64,000 nt of DNA from Liriodendron chinense (lineage: Eukaryota; Streptophyta; Magnoliopsida; Magnoliales; Magnoliaceae), in contig PVNU02000924.1 of assembly GCA_003013855.2 (NCBI GenBank), positions 558,001 through 622,000 of the forward strand, read 5' to 3'. The position numbers and the translations under genes are program-made. The notes under the pieces were generated by a model. The model was not told the DNA's origin. It saw nothing but the letters and a program-made list of their open reading frames with translations, and did no database searches. This document shows, piece by piece, positions 22,155 to 33,372 of the stretch. Within the stretch, counting starts at the first letter, position 1. Every line of letters begins with the position of its first letter.

Positions 22155-23459
22155 ATGGCATCAGGCATGAGGTTTGACATAGAGAAGTATTCGGGGAAAA
22201 ATAATTTTGAGCTTTGGAAGGTAAAGATGAAAGGCCTTCTAGTTCAGCAAGGATTGCAAGTTGCGCTCCTTGGAGAGCGACCAGAAGCTATGAAAGAAGA
22301 AGAGTGGAAGAAGATCGATGAAAAGGCCAATGTCTCAATCCAGTTGTGCCTGGCAGATGAGGTCCTGTATAACGTCATGAAAGAGAAAACTGCGGCTAAA
22401 ACGTGGGCGAAGTTAGAGAATATCTATGCGAAGAAATCTCTTGAAAATCGCATATACTTGAAGCTTCAGTTGTACAACTTGAGGATGACGGAGGGGGCCG
22501 ATGTCGAGAGCCACATCAGCAATTTCAATAGGCTTATTTGCAAGTTGATGGATGTAGATGAGCCGATGAAGGACGAGGATCAAGCGTTTATCCTGTTGAA
22601 TTCTCTTCCAGAATCATATGAGTCACTCAAGGACTCTTTGTGCGCAGGTAGGGAGACTATTGGCGTAGAAACCGTTATCTCAGCCCTTCAGGCGAAGGCG
22701 ATGAGAAGGAAAAACGGCGGCGTGGGTCCCTCTATTGATGAGGCACTGGTTATGATGGGGAGGAATTCTGAGTGGGGTGGAGGATCTCCTTCATCGAACT
22801 CTAAATCAAAAGGCAAGTGGAAGCATAAGGTGAGATGTTGGAATTGTGGGGAAGAAGGACATGTGAAAAGGGATTGTTCGAATCCTGATAAAAGGCAAGA
22901 GAGATCTGGAGGTTCTTCTAGGGAAGGAACCAATACCATAGAGGACTGTGGTGACGGTTGTGATGTTTTGACTGTATCTGGCATAGAGCCTCTTGGTGGA
23001 GAGTGGCTCTTGGATTCAGGGGCATCATGTCATGTATGTCCTGACCGAAGCTCATTCATGTCATACAAGGAGCATGATGGTGGATCGGTGTTTGTGGGCG
23101 ATGGCTACGCTCGCAATGTGGTAGGGATTGGTTCTGTGCGCATTAGGATGTTCGATGGAGTTGAACGGATCCTTGAAAGTGTGAAGCATGTCCCTGAGAT
23201 GAAGAGGAACGTGATATCTCTTGGTGCACTCGAGGCGAAAGGGTGCAGGTTCATCGGCTGCGATCGATATTGTAAAGTGATGAAGGGAGCACGCGTGATG
23301 ATCAAGGCACGAAGGTGCGATAATCTTTACAAGGTGATCGGAAGCACAATTCATGGTGGAGCTGCGGGATCGGCAGCGGGATCCACGGTTGTTCAAGTGT
23401 GGCAAGAGAAAAAGGGCCACATGGGAAGAGCAACAAGGCGTGTGAAGATGCAAGGATAG
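22155..23459 (+). CDS. gag-protease polyprotein of a copia-type element
   Basis: 434 residues, fully open, first ATG 43 bases after the PBS. Residues ~8-190 are the copia gag (UBN2-like) domain (KYSGKNNFELWKVKMKGLL near the start; later EDQAFILLNSLPESYESLKD), which forms the particle. Residues 228-241 are a CCHC zinc knuckle (CWNCGEEGHVKRDC). Residues 287-290, DSGA in WLLDSGASCHVC, are the aspartic protease active site; its fold continues to about residue 365. The start of the pre-integrase spacer (NLYKVIGS) is visible near 390, then the reading passes into sequence unlike copia pol and stops. A normal copia polyprotein is about 1,300 residues. The open gag-protease with all of pol removed suggests selection for, or recent loss to, a mobilised nonautonomous form. 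Confidence 0.92.
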   Translation: MASGMRFDIEKYSGKNNFELWKVKMKGLLVQQGLQVALLGERPEAMKEEEWKKIDEKANVSIQLCLADEVLYNVMKEKTAAKTWAKLENIYAKKSLENRIYLKLQLYNLRMTEGADVESHISNFNRLICKLMDVDEPMKDEDQAFILLNSLPESYESLKDSLCAGRETIGVETVISALQAKAMRRKNGGVGPSIDEALVMMGRNSEWGGGSPSSNSKSKGKWKHKVRCWNCGEEGHVKRDCSNPDKRQERSGGSSREGTNTIEDCGDGCDVLTVSGIEPLGGEWLLDSGASCHVCPDRSSFMSYKEHDGGSVFVGDGYARNVVGIGSVRIRMFDGVERILESVKHVPEMKRNVISLGALEAKGCRFIGCDRYCKVMKGARVMIKARRCDNLYKVIGSTIHGGAAGSAAGSTVVQVWQEKKGHMGRATRRVKMQG

Positions 23460-23563
23460 AGTCGATGGGGCATGAGAAGCAACGGGACTGTAATGATGAC
23501 GAAGTAGAGGTGGAGATGGTGCGTGGCGAGGTGTTGCATGAAGAATTGAGTCGTGGTGGAGTT

Positions 23564-24173
23564 TGTTGGGCTGAACGCCTCAACTCTTCATGCGTGAAGA
23601 CGACAGCCGGGCGCCCCACGGTGTTGGTGACCGGGCACCCCATGACCCGGCCGGGCGCCCGACCATGTTGGTCCGGGCGCCCGAAATTCAGTTTTTCAAT
23701 AGTTTCTCGCTGGACTGTTTTTTGGTTGGCCGGGCGCCCGACGGTCTGGTGACCGGGCGCCCGACCCTGCGCGAACTGCTTGTACGCAGTTTCCTAATCT
23801 GACTCTAATTGCTCCGTTTTTTGTACTTAAGCGCTCCAAAACGGGATTAGGGCATCCCATTGTGTTGCTAACACGTTCAAGGTGAGAGAAAGAGCTTGGA
23901 GAAGAGGGTTTCTTCTTGGGTAAGCTTGGGATTTCTCTTGTGGGCTTGGGTTTTGGGGTCTTGGGTTCCATCTCTTGTAACTTCTGAGTTTATAGTGGAT
24001 TTGTGTCGCTTTGTGCCGTGGTTTTTTACCCGTGAGGGGTTTTTCCACGTTAAAATCGGATTGTCTATGTGTGGGTGATTGCATGCATTGTGATTGCTTT
24101 GTGTGGCTTATTTGATTGAATTTGTTGCTTGTGTTCGGCTTTGCTTCCGCTGCGGGCCCTTTCTATCCCAACA
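23564..24173 (+). repeat. 3' LTR of the copia-type element
   Basis: 610 bp. It has five intact GGGCGCCC sites; a sixth has become GGGCACCC by one transition. The purine stretch GGTGGAG just before it is a weak polypurine tract. Confidence 0.93.
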
Positions 24174-24178
24174 GGGCT

Positions 24179-25997
24179 GACTATATTTTGTATATGTGAC
24201 ATATGAATACAAGATTCAAACAGATGTAAGACAGATCATAAACCACAATTCACATGCAACAAGACAATCTTAACCATTTTTTTTTCAAAGGATATTTGGA
24301 AGAAAAATAGACGCATAAGAAAAGTTTATTGAAGTGGCACAATACATCAGTTTCTTAAAACATTGTCAATTTGAATGGATAGTGGCTATGGTCTATTATG
24401 TTAATACCCATAGCATAATTTTTGCACTCTCCATGCAGTTGGTACTATAGATGACTTAGTAGTTCCAAGTAATCATGAAATCATGTGACCGAAAATTATT
24501 CAAACAATGGAACACTTGCTTTACACAATTTGCAAAGCACACGTGTGAGATCCAATCAAAGTAATACATGCATTTGATAATGGACAATGCCTTGTTCCAT
24601 AAATTAGGCCCACACTTATAAGAGAATGGATATCTTCAACATACACAAGGTGCTATAACTTTCCGACAGAGCCTACTATACAACCCCACTTTGAAGATAG
24701 CCAGGATCTCTCACACCTGCACCACGTTAGCATGTGTACTCCATAATAAATTTTTTTAGTACTCTTTATATGCATACATTTATTGTACAGTTGACTAGAC
24801 CAGCATGATTTAATGACCACAATATATATATACATAGGGTCTACCTTATAACTAAAAGTACTGATTTGTAGGTCACCACAATACAAAAAGAGGCCCACAT
24901 AATGAATATGATCACTCTATAAAACAATTAATAATGTGCCATACTTTAGATGAACTGTAATCACATTCCAATTTTGATCTAGCAGTGAATCTAGACCACC
25001 CACTTGTGGTCCTATCGATAGATTGCCCTAGTTAAAAATCCATCACCAAGATAATCCAATCTATTAGATTTTTGTTTTAACTGACTATTAACCTTTTGAC
25101 ATTTTGTTGTTCATATGATGGTCACTTTCCATCAATGGCCATCCATGGAAATGACCCACTAGATGAGCATCGTTAATGCAACTACCAGTCAGGTGTCTAA
25201 GATGAAAACCTCTCCATCTAGCATACCAAAAGCAAAAACCCTGGTTCATGATATTCTCAAAAGTCCATGCTACATCCATGGATCGGTCAATCAATGTGAT
25301 CTCTAGGATATGCCCCATCCACAGTAGAGCACCTTAGACAGTCCAGATTACCACACGCGGATCAGCAATTCATATGGATGAACACATGGCATACACTTCA
25401 CTAAAATTTAAAATTAAATGGTCTAAAAGTAGTGCCTAGATTAAGTGGTTAATAAACAGAGAATGTTAAACTGATCTTCTTATTTATGGATATACAACGT
25501 GGAATGATCAGAGCCATGGTCCCAAAATAATGATATTCAGCCCCACTAGCATTAACTACTTCAGTATATTATTTATGTTCCATACACCATAATGGATAGT
25601 CTTGAATAACATACATGTCTACCACAAGTCAATCAACCCTACAACAAAACATCCATTCGGGTAATTTGGAAATGCATGTGGACTAAAAGTTTGGAACATC
25701 ACTTCACAAACCAAAAGATGATAAATCTAATCGTTGACATGGCAACATTTTTTTTAACCATCCCCAGGAGTGGGTTTACACACCCGATTTGATAATGTGA
25801 GCCCAGAAAGATCTAGACCATAGATCCATTGGAGATGAATAAAAACTTTATACATTAGAATTAAACGGATGGTTATTTCTTTCCGTAGATTTGTTTTATA
25901 TACTGAAACTGCCCTCATAGAAATCTTATCAATGAAAAGTATTTCATATAGGTATTGGCATGTGTGCCTATGAATGAGTTCTCACGCATGAGAAATA
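24179..25997. other. No gene recognised; interior of the LARD-like element resumed
   Basis: AT-rich noncoding sequence. The 60-81-residue frames have no domain. Confidence 0.45.
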
Positions 25998-26041
25998 TCT
26001 ATTAAAAAAAGGAGACAAGGCTACAGACTATGAGAGTATTT

Positions 26042-26091
26042 GGCTACGAATATAAACCGTAACTACATTACTACGGCTTTAAACCGTAGCC
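26042..26091. repeat. Left subterminal repeats of the CACTA-like element
   Basis: GCTACGAATATAAACCGTAA and then CTACGGCTTTAAACCGTAGC, two imperfect palindromes of the same motif. Confidence 0.6.
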
Positions 26092-26099
26092 AAAAGCTA

Positions 26100-26460
26100 T
26101 TGGTTGGCAATCCTATAAAATGCTCTACAGGGACCCACCGCAATATGTGGGTTTTATCCAAGGCATCCATCTATTTTAATGGCTCATTTTGGGACATAAA
26201 CCTAAAGGAGGAGGTAGATTGAAAGCTTAAGTGAACCACACCGTAGGAAACAGTGGATATTAAGCTTCTACCGTTGATTTGCGGTGTGGTCCACTTGGCC
26301 CTTCGATCTGTCTCCCTTTTTGGTCCATGCCCTAAAAGTAACTCGCAAGATGAATGGACGATGTGGATAAACCGGATACATGACGGTGGGTCCCATTGAG
26401 CGCCTCACAGACCGTGTCTCTAGCTCCGTCTTGATGGGGGTAGTACCCAATCCGCTCCTA
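26100..26460. mobile_element. Fold-back repeat family, copy C
   Basis: The phrases GAACCACACCGTAGGAAACAG and GTGGATATTAAGCTTCTACC come back inverted as GCGGTGTGGTCCACTTGGCC. It ends near GGGGGTAGTACCCAATCCGC. It is inside the CACTA-like element. Confidence 0.45.
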
Positions 26461-26555
26461 AAAAAAGTCTTCCCCGTGCAAAAAAAAAAAAAAAAAAAGC
26501 TCCCCGCCCAAATAATAAAACCCTAACCTTCGAAATGAAATATCTCTCTTTGAAA

Positions 26556-26567
26556 CCCCCCCCCCCC

Positions 26568-26600
<33 letters not shown>
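26556..26600. repeat. C23 run followed by (CT)11
   Basis: A perfect run of C at 26556-26578, then TC repeats. The lengths may be inaccurate because such runs are prone to sequencing slippage. Confidence 0.85.
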
Positions 26601-27075
26601 CAATAGAAACAGAGATTCTCCAGCCTTTGATCTGAATGAGCTTCCGACGATCAGAGTTTGCATGTTTTGAGCGGCTGGAGCTTTGATCTGGCCCATATTT
26701 TGAGGGATTTTTCTGTTTTTGTGATTTTTTTAGGATCAGAAGTGGTTTTTGGAGTTAGATTTAGGATTTTTGTTGTGAAAAGTATTGAGGGGTTCAGGGA
26801 CCTGGAGATTTGATTCTCGTTTAGTTTATTTGATTGTGTTAAGAATCCTCGTGGAGATTCAGGGGCCAGTGAGTGGTTAGAATTTTGCAGCAATAAGGAG
26901 GATTGGTTTAGATATTTTTTAATTCTTTTTCATATTTTGAAATTCTTTTTAATTTTTAAAAAATTTTGTGTTGTAGCTAGTGCTCCCTCTCATTTACGTC
27001 TCTATGTATTTCATCTTTTTCCACGGGTTTTGCTGATTTGAAACAATTTTAAAGCTGTTTTAAAACAGTTTTAAG

Positions 27076-27154
27076 AAAGCTGACTTGAACTCGGAAGAGG
27101 AAGAGCAAGATGCACAACAGAGAGAAGGGAGGGTTCTCTAATAAGAAAAAAAAG
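27076..27154 (+). pseudogene. SF3B2 (SF3b145)-like exon fragment 1
   Basis: The reading ADLNSEEEEQDAQQRE is followed, after a one-base frame change in a G-run, by GGFSNKKKK, ending at a good donor (AAAG|GTTATA). The acidic stretch and the SNKKKK segment match the part of splicing factor 3B subunit 2 immediately before its conserved domain. The next fragment continues that protein in order across a 90-bp GT-AG intron. The frameshift and the absence of other exons make it a captured or relict piece. Confidence 0.65.
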
Positions 27155-27244
27155 GTTATAGATTGAATGTTCCTTTTTTTCACGTGTCTTTGTTTCTCTC
27201 GGTCATGTTATAAAATGTATTAATGGCTTCATGGGTTCTTGTAG

Positions 27245-27320
27245 CTCCAACGGAGAATGAAGATTGCTGAACTGAAACAAATATGCTCAAGGCCGAATGT
27301 GATCGAGGCACGATGGCATG
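27245..27320 (+). pseudogene. SF3B2 (SF3b145)-like exon fragment 2
   Basis: After the acceptor TTCTTGTAG it reads LQRRMKIAELKQICSRPNVIE, nearly identical to the highly conserved eukaryotic SF3B2 segment that binds in the U2 snRNP SF3b complex. Homology fades within about five codons (a W-x-A remains) and no further SF3B2 exon is recognised downstream. Preservation of the intron shows a DNA-level copy, not a processed retrocopy. It lies inside the CACTA-like element, which suggests gene-fragment capture. Confidence 0.75.
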
Positions 27321-27620
27321 CTTCTTATCTTCCTTGTGCAGTTGATGCTATGGTTAATTATCTTTATTTTTCCTTGCAATTGTGCGCGGTTTTTTAATAA
27401 ATTCATTATTAAAAAAAAATTCCCCTATAGTTCTGATGTTAGTGTTATAGTTCATGCCAAAAAGGTGTTTGGATGGAAGATGCTCAGTTGGATTTAATTG
27501 CAATAATTTAATAAAATTTAGACAAATGAGAAAAGTTGAGGTGGAACCATTTTTATTCACAATGATGACCATAGCGAGTTGCGATTCCATGTGTTTCAAG
27601 TGGGAACTTGTGAAATTCAG

Positions 27621-27756
27621 AATTCAAAGTCATGCTAGGTAAAGATAAGGGAGAGGATTGGCATAAGATTGAACACATACCCTCCATTGATGTCCGTGAT
27701 TATTATGATATGGTGGCATTGAATCACTCACTTGCATTTCCTCTATCTGTGAGTTA
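27621..27756 (+). other. Unassigned coding-like stretch
   Basis: An open reading GKDKGEDWHKIEHIPSIDV followed by RDYYDMVALNHSLAFPL has balanced composition and ends at a stop after about 45 codons. It is not recognised. It could be another captured exon or a chance frame. Confidence 0.25.
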
Positions 27757-30700
27757 AATTAGTGAGACTTATTTCCCCTTATTATTTTTATTTTCCCATA
27801 ATAGGTACATAAAGTTAATATAATCAGATGAAATTTTTGTGACTCATCAAGAAAGAAAGAAAAAGAACATGATTTTTTATTTTTATTTTGCTAAAGCATT
27901 TCATTATTTTTTATATGAAAATTTGCATGCTAGTTGTTCTATAAAATGCCTCAACCAGAAGGTTTTTGTGTTAATCATGTCAGAGGTCCTGCATTTTGAC
28001 ACTCATTAAATGGGTCACAAATTTCTGTATGGTTAGATGAACCCATTGTATCATCCATTAAGTTGACCCTTTTCTGGTGAATCATCATATAAATTCGCAA
28101 TGATTGGATGATCTTAGTTCTTTTGTCATGGAATTTTCCCCTATTGACCATTTGTTTTCAGCCATCTGTTTGAAGGCCTTCAATCAAATAGCCAGGATGA
28201 TCATCTCAGCTTGACTTTTGAACTGTAGAAATCCACAACGGGCCTTAGCAGAATGATGTTTTACATCATCCAAACATAGAGCTATGTGGGGCTCATCAAT
28301 TTATAGACCAATCAGAGGACTTCAAGGACTCCACTGACACAAATGTTCTTAATTTGAAACGGCATAAGGATGCAGCAGCCACTGAATTTCTTTTACTAAT
28401 ACATCTTTGTTTTTCACTTACATTGTTTTCTTGATTTAAAAAAAAAAAATTATCAGCATGTTAGCTCATATGCGGTTCTAATTAAATGTGTAATTCATCC
28501 TTCAAAAATAAATAATAAAAAATGTGTAATTCATGCTGAGTTTGTGAGATTATTTTCATTATTAGGTTGCAGCAATGGTAATCATTGTGAGTGAGCATCT
28601 GGAACATGATTGGATAGTCAATTTGATCATTTTTATTAACCATCATCTGGCCTTATGAAGATCCACTGGGGGTGATCTCACCAATGGAACTGGCAGGCCC
28701 TGTTTTCTCCATTTTGTTGCATTCCCGATCTTGTAACTCTTCGGCATGCTAATCATCAGCTTCTCCGACATCGACTAGAGCATTGCCAATATCATAGCCA
28801 CAAACACCACTACAATAACAACAAAGTGTATTCTCCTATTTCTACAAGTTTTCAAGCTAGTTATTTCAAGTGGCAGATGTGTAGCACGCATGCCAGTGTG
28901 TTACAATTGAGTGATATCTGATCCATTCATCAAGTGGGAGCCACCACAAACAACAACTGGGCCAAAAATAGGTTGGTTCAGTCATCATGTGGGTTGTAGC
29001 TTTATAAGAAATGGACTGTTGAAGAAAAGATCATCTAAATTTAATGTGTACATTTGGCCCACCTAATGGATGGACCATTTTATTTTTAGGATAGGGCATG
29101 TTTACATTGGTCCCCATCACATGAGTGGTCCAAATTCATTACACGTGTACCATGATTGCATGTTCGTCATGGATGCCTCTTTATGTGAATTGCCTCAATA
29201 TCTGTCCATTGTTTTTATGTCTTGTATCATAGACTCAACGCCTAGAGATGGTGTTTACAGTACACATGCCAACCAGCAAGTGTATTGAATTTTAATTACA
29301 GATTTGATTTATGGGTTGTTAATTTTAATAGGTGGAGCTAGTCGGCACATGTGAGGTGAATGGTCAGGATGTAGAGAATGGTTGCGTATGGTAGTTCATT
29401 TCCTTTTTATGGTTTCTTTGTTCACTTCCTAATCTATGAATGTTGTGACATATTTGGAGGATGTTTTAAAATTTATGTGCCTAGCGACCAGTATGTTGAT
29501 GTAGTATCATGTTATCTGATTGTTCAGTACTCCAACATTACGAACGGCTTTGTAGTGTATCTATATTTGGATATAATATGATTATTCAAAGTGGAAGAAA
29601 TTGCTAAAGAGCATAGGCTGTCTAGGTTCACAATGCTTGATTGGAAAATTTTTACATGGGTGCATGATCAAAGCTGCTTGTCAGCTGCCGACTGCTATAC
29701 AGCTTACCTGGCACTAAATTCAAGTTAGTCCATTCATCTGCTTCGCCATGGATGCACATTGAATATTGATTGCCCATTCCATTATGCATACGTTTAGGTC
29801 ACCTGATATGCACATTGAATATTGATTGCCTTATCACACACGTGCCATATTGATGCATGTGGCTGCCTGTGGATGGGCAGGGCTCCATATGCTCGGGGGC
29901 TTAGAAAACCTCATTTTCAAGTCTATTTCATATGATTCTGATTTTTTTTCTTCTCCCTTTATATGATAGTTGGGCTACAGTGTATATTCCTTTTAGTGGC
30001 AGTAATATAATTTTTGTTGTCTATAGAGAACTCATCGAAGAGTTAGCACATTTGGATTTGTTTTAGTGCTAGCATATGCTTCAACTGCTTCTATAGATTT
30101 TAGAAAGCAAATACTAGCACTTTATTTTCAACTCTTTATCACATTTGATTTCCAAATTGTTAGTTTCACAAGAGAGAGATGAGACGCACACACATGTAAC
30201 AAGAATGGACAAATGTAGAGAAAGGTGGCATGAGATTTCATTCCTTTTTTGAGTTTTTAACATATACCAACGTCCCTTTTTACAGTACATTAAAAGAAAC
30301 TTTTTGTTTCCAATTAATGGTGTGTATTTGTGTACAATGTGATTTTAATGGGTCCCTTGCTGATTTGAGGGTTGATTTTTGTTGGAGGCTTTGATTGAAT
30401 ACAAGCCAATATACAGTTATGTTTAAATCTCTCTGTTTATATTTCTCAATTCTATGTATGCAACTTGAGAAAATTGCATAGATATAGGTGTTGGGTGTTA
30501 CATATTGACAGCATTTTGGGGCCAAAAATCTATCCAAAAGGACAACATTATGGACCACGGATCTGTCCAGTTTGGATAGCGTGAATGGCCCAAAAAATCT
30601 AACCGTTTGATTATAGAAAATGGTGGCCCTCTAATATGTCCGTTTAGACAATAAATTGGACCCTAGGTTAGCCAAGTCGTTGGACGGTAATTTGTGACTC

Positions 30701-30848
30701 CCTAAGCTGCTTGTTTGTTTTGGAAAAAATATGATTGTATGTAAATCTGTCCGGCTGGACAAACATTTTGGATCACAAAAGTCTGCCATGTGGACATAAT
30801 GTTTAGGACTCAAAATGTTCCCAAATCTGTTTAGTGTTTGAGGCCCAG
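27757..30848. other. No gene recognised; interior of the CACTA-like element
   Basis: AT-rich and intron-like. The frames at 29070-29288 and 29378-29581 show no domain. Confidence 0.45.
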
Positions 30849-31060
30849 TTGATGAGGACACAAGACCTTTTCATGTATACCAACAAAGAAAGCACCCACC
30901 ACAAACATCTTCCTTATGGTTAGGCGACTATTGAGGAGCATTGAAGACCCTACACACATGATTTGACACATAGAATGCCTCGTGTTGAGAGAACGTGTAT
31001 AGGAGGAAGAAGACCCGCTGGATAGAATTAACTGTCTTCGGGTGCCCAACCTGCCTGATT
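30849..31060 (+). repeat. Old 5' fragment of the gypsy LTR family
   Basis: It begins TTGATGAGGACACAAGACC and keeps TTAGGCGACTATTGAGGAGC, as in the LTRs at 46619 and 52595. Where those carry CTTCGGGCGCCCGA it reads CTTCGGGTGCCCAA, consistent with loss of CpG. It is truncated after that and much more diverged than the intact pair. Confidence 0.75.
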
Positions 31061-33126
31061 TGGACAATGAATTGCACTCAATTTTACTCATTTTAAGGAT
31101 TATGCCTTGTAAATCGTAAGTGCACCTCAATATGTTGAGGTTGTGTGGTGTGGGACACTTCAAGGCATAAGCCTCATGCATTTTCTAAACACTGGTTTTA
31201 ACTGTCTTCATGTATCGATATTTTGACATACTGGTATGTTTGTGCTTTGTCTGTACAGACTAGTCTCCATTCTCCAATTCACATATTAATATATTATACT
31301 TGGTCAATATTTAGTTCTTAACGATTGTTGCTCACCTAAATTTAACAGTTCTTTATTTTGCTTTTTGGTCCTTCTATGTAGTCAATTTGGTGATCGGCGA
31401 AGTAGAGAGTTATCATTGAATTCTAATGATGAGTATCATGAGCAAGTAATAGGTTTGGTTATTCGGTTTGGTTTATAGAGAACAAATTGGTTGCCTATTT
31501 GATGTTGACAATGAAAGGTATTTGTTTCTACTCATAAATCTTCATGTAGATCAGGTAAAAGAGCAACTAGACATATCCATTAAAAGGCATGACAAGCTCT
31601 ACCACGAGGTATTTCTACTTATTTTGAATGGATCTATTGATAATTTTTTAATCTTTTATTTTAAGAACTCACGGTGTTGTCGTTCCTATATAAACAAATG
31701 GTAAATCAACTGTTGCTGATGCTTTTTTTTGCCAAGGCCTATTGACTTGACTCTATTTAGAATGCCACTAAAACATTACACCCTAAAGTTCTGGACTTTC
31801 CTGGAAGATTTAACTAAAATAATACATTCTTCATCCATTTATGTTCCTCTAACTAGGAATCAAGCACCTTCTCACTCTATTTTTAACTTTTTATAGACCG
31901 CTTTGCTTCTATTCTTTCTTTCGGATAACATGTTATGCAGAGTCTTCCTCATGAAAGAATCACTCAGAATTCAGAAGTGTGATACACAATATGGAGTTAG
32001 GTTTGGTGCTTTCCTCTCAATATTGGTTAGTCTAAATGGTTCCTTGAAATCAGTTTTTTCTTTTACTTGTTGCAAATGTCTTTATTCTTCTTTTTATTTT
32101 TCATATTTGGCCTAGCTTGGAAATGCAATTTAGATCATAGCTAGATCTTGACTAGCTATTGTGTGAACATAATCCTAGGCATGTGGATCCACTCAATTTA
32201 ACTGCAACTGGCATGTCTTGCACTACTGCTATGCCCTTTGGCAATGACAAGAAGCTGAGCGTGGAATTCTTAACATGCTAAGCAAATTCGGGCTGTATTT
32301 AATTAGGCAAGCCATTAAACTTCGTACTCTTTTTTTTTCCTTCTTTTTTGTAGAATGTAGTTGTGTAAATATTATTGTGTAATGCAAAATCAGCAGAGAA
32401 TAGGCATCAAACTTGTTAAAGTGGTGTTCTTTAAACACCTCCTGCACTGGAGGTACAATTTCTTCTTGCGTTATAAGATCTTAGCTCTACTTGCTGATGT
32501 ATAGCTTACTTTCTTTGACACCTGAAACCTTGTCTATATTGCGAAGTAAACGAGTACAGTGCCGAGTAATTTTGATATCTAGGAAACTTTTTCAAGCAGT
32601 GATCTTTTGTTGCTGTTAATTTCTGACGTTGCACAGGTTAGGAGATCATGCACTAGAGATTTCAGATTGGTGTTAGCTATAGTTCTCTACATCTTTATTT
32701 GCTATGTACTTCTCTGTTTCTCTATACTTCCTTGGTATTCTGAATTTGTTTAAAGATAACCATGCTTGCTTTATTTCAAGTTAAGAAGTCAGAACATGTG
32801 CTCACTTATGGACATCTGTTCTATGGTATCGCCTGCACAATTGTGCCTAATTTTTTTTTATAGCTACAAGAACACAGGTTTAAAGTACCTAGACTTGGCT
32901 GAATAACTTATGAGCTCAATCCAAAAGATCTAAGTGATTCCTGTTGTACCTTCCAAGTAGCAAAAGCTGCTTGTATATTCAAGGTAAACTCTACATCAAT
33001 GATTGCATTTAGTGCCTACTTGGTGAATAAGATTTATGGATATGGAAAAAAACACATTCTTGAAAAAGATAGCCTAGTAGGGTTTGTAAGCCATGAAGTT
33101 TATATTTGAATGGACTGAAAGAAAAT
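31061..33126. other. No gene recognised; interior of the CACTA-like element
   Basis: One exon-like patch lies at 31384-31450 (QFGDRRSRELSLNSNDEYHE, with AG before and GT after), but no family is recognised. The rest is AT-rich. Confidence 0.4.
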
Positions 33127-33372
33127 AGCTACAAATATAGTCCGTAGTTATATCTGCAATATGATAGAACACAAAGCAACAGCGACGGATTACGTCTTTT
33201 CTAGCTACGAATGAAGTCCGTACCAATAGAATAAAAGCTACGAATCTAAGCCGTAGCTATAGCCAAAATACCTATAGCTACGGACCAGCCACGGACCAGC
33301 CACGGCCTATATTCGTAGCCATAGAGTTATAGCTACGAATATAATCCATAGCCTTTGCCCCTTTTTCGTAGG
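33127..33372. repeat. Right subterminal repeats of the CACTA-like element
   Basis: At least six units of the GCTACGAAT...CCGTAG(C/T) type on both strands, including a tandem ACGGACCAGCC pair at 33280-33303. They end at TTTTTCGTAGG. Confidence 0.65.

Larger units (their letters stand above)
21490..24173 (+). mobile_element. Complete short Ty1/copia element with gag-protease only (TR-GAG type)
   Basis: A 2,684-bp element with LTRs of 609 and 610 bp, both TGTTGGG...CCCAACA, flanked by the perfect 5-bp duplication GGGCT (21485-21489, 24174-24178). A PBS follows the 5' LTR, and one long frame fills the 1,465-bp interior. Integrase, reverse transcriptase and RNase H are missing, so it must borrow them if it moves. 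The LTRs differ at about 10 sites by eye, which indicates a recent insertion. Confidence 0.93.
25998..33372. mobile_element. CACTA (En/Spm)-like element carrying host gene fragments
   Basis: Left terminus CTATTAAAAAAAGGAGACAAG, followed by GGCTAC. The right terminus, reverse complemented, is CCTACGAAAAAGGGGCAAAG, followed by GGCTA. Next to both ends are clusters of short imperfect palindromes of the type GCTACGAATATAA...CCGTAGC, like CACTA subterminal repeats. The 3-mer ATA flanks both sides. The terminal CAC is degraded and no transposase was recognised, so this is a nonautonomous or dead copy. It contains SF3B2-like exon pieces and an old gypsy LTR fragment. Confidence 0.5.

Noticed and set aside
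21621..22161. Frames duplicated at 23696-24084
   Set aside because: Both lie in the copia-type LTRs; the duplication is the LTR pair, not a gene family.
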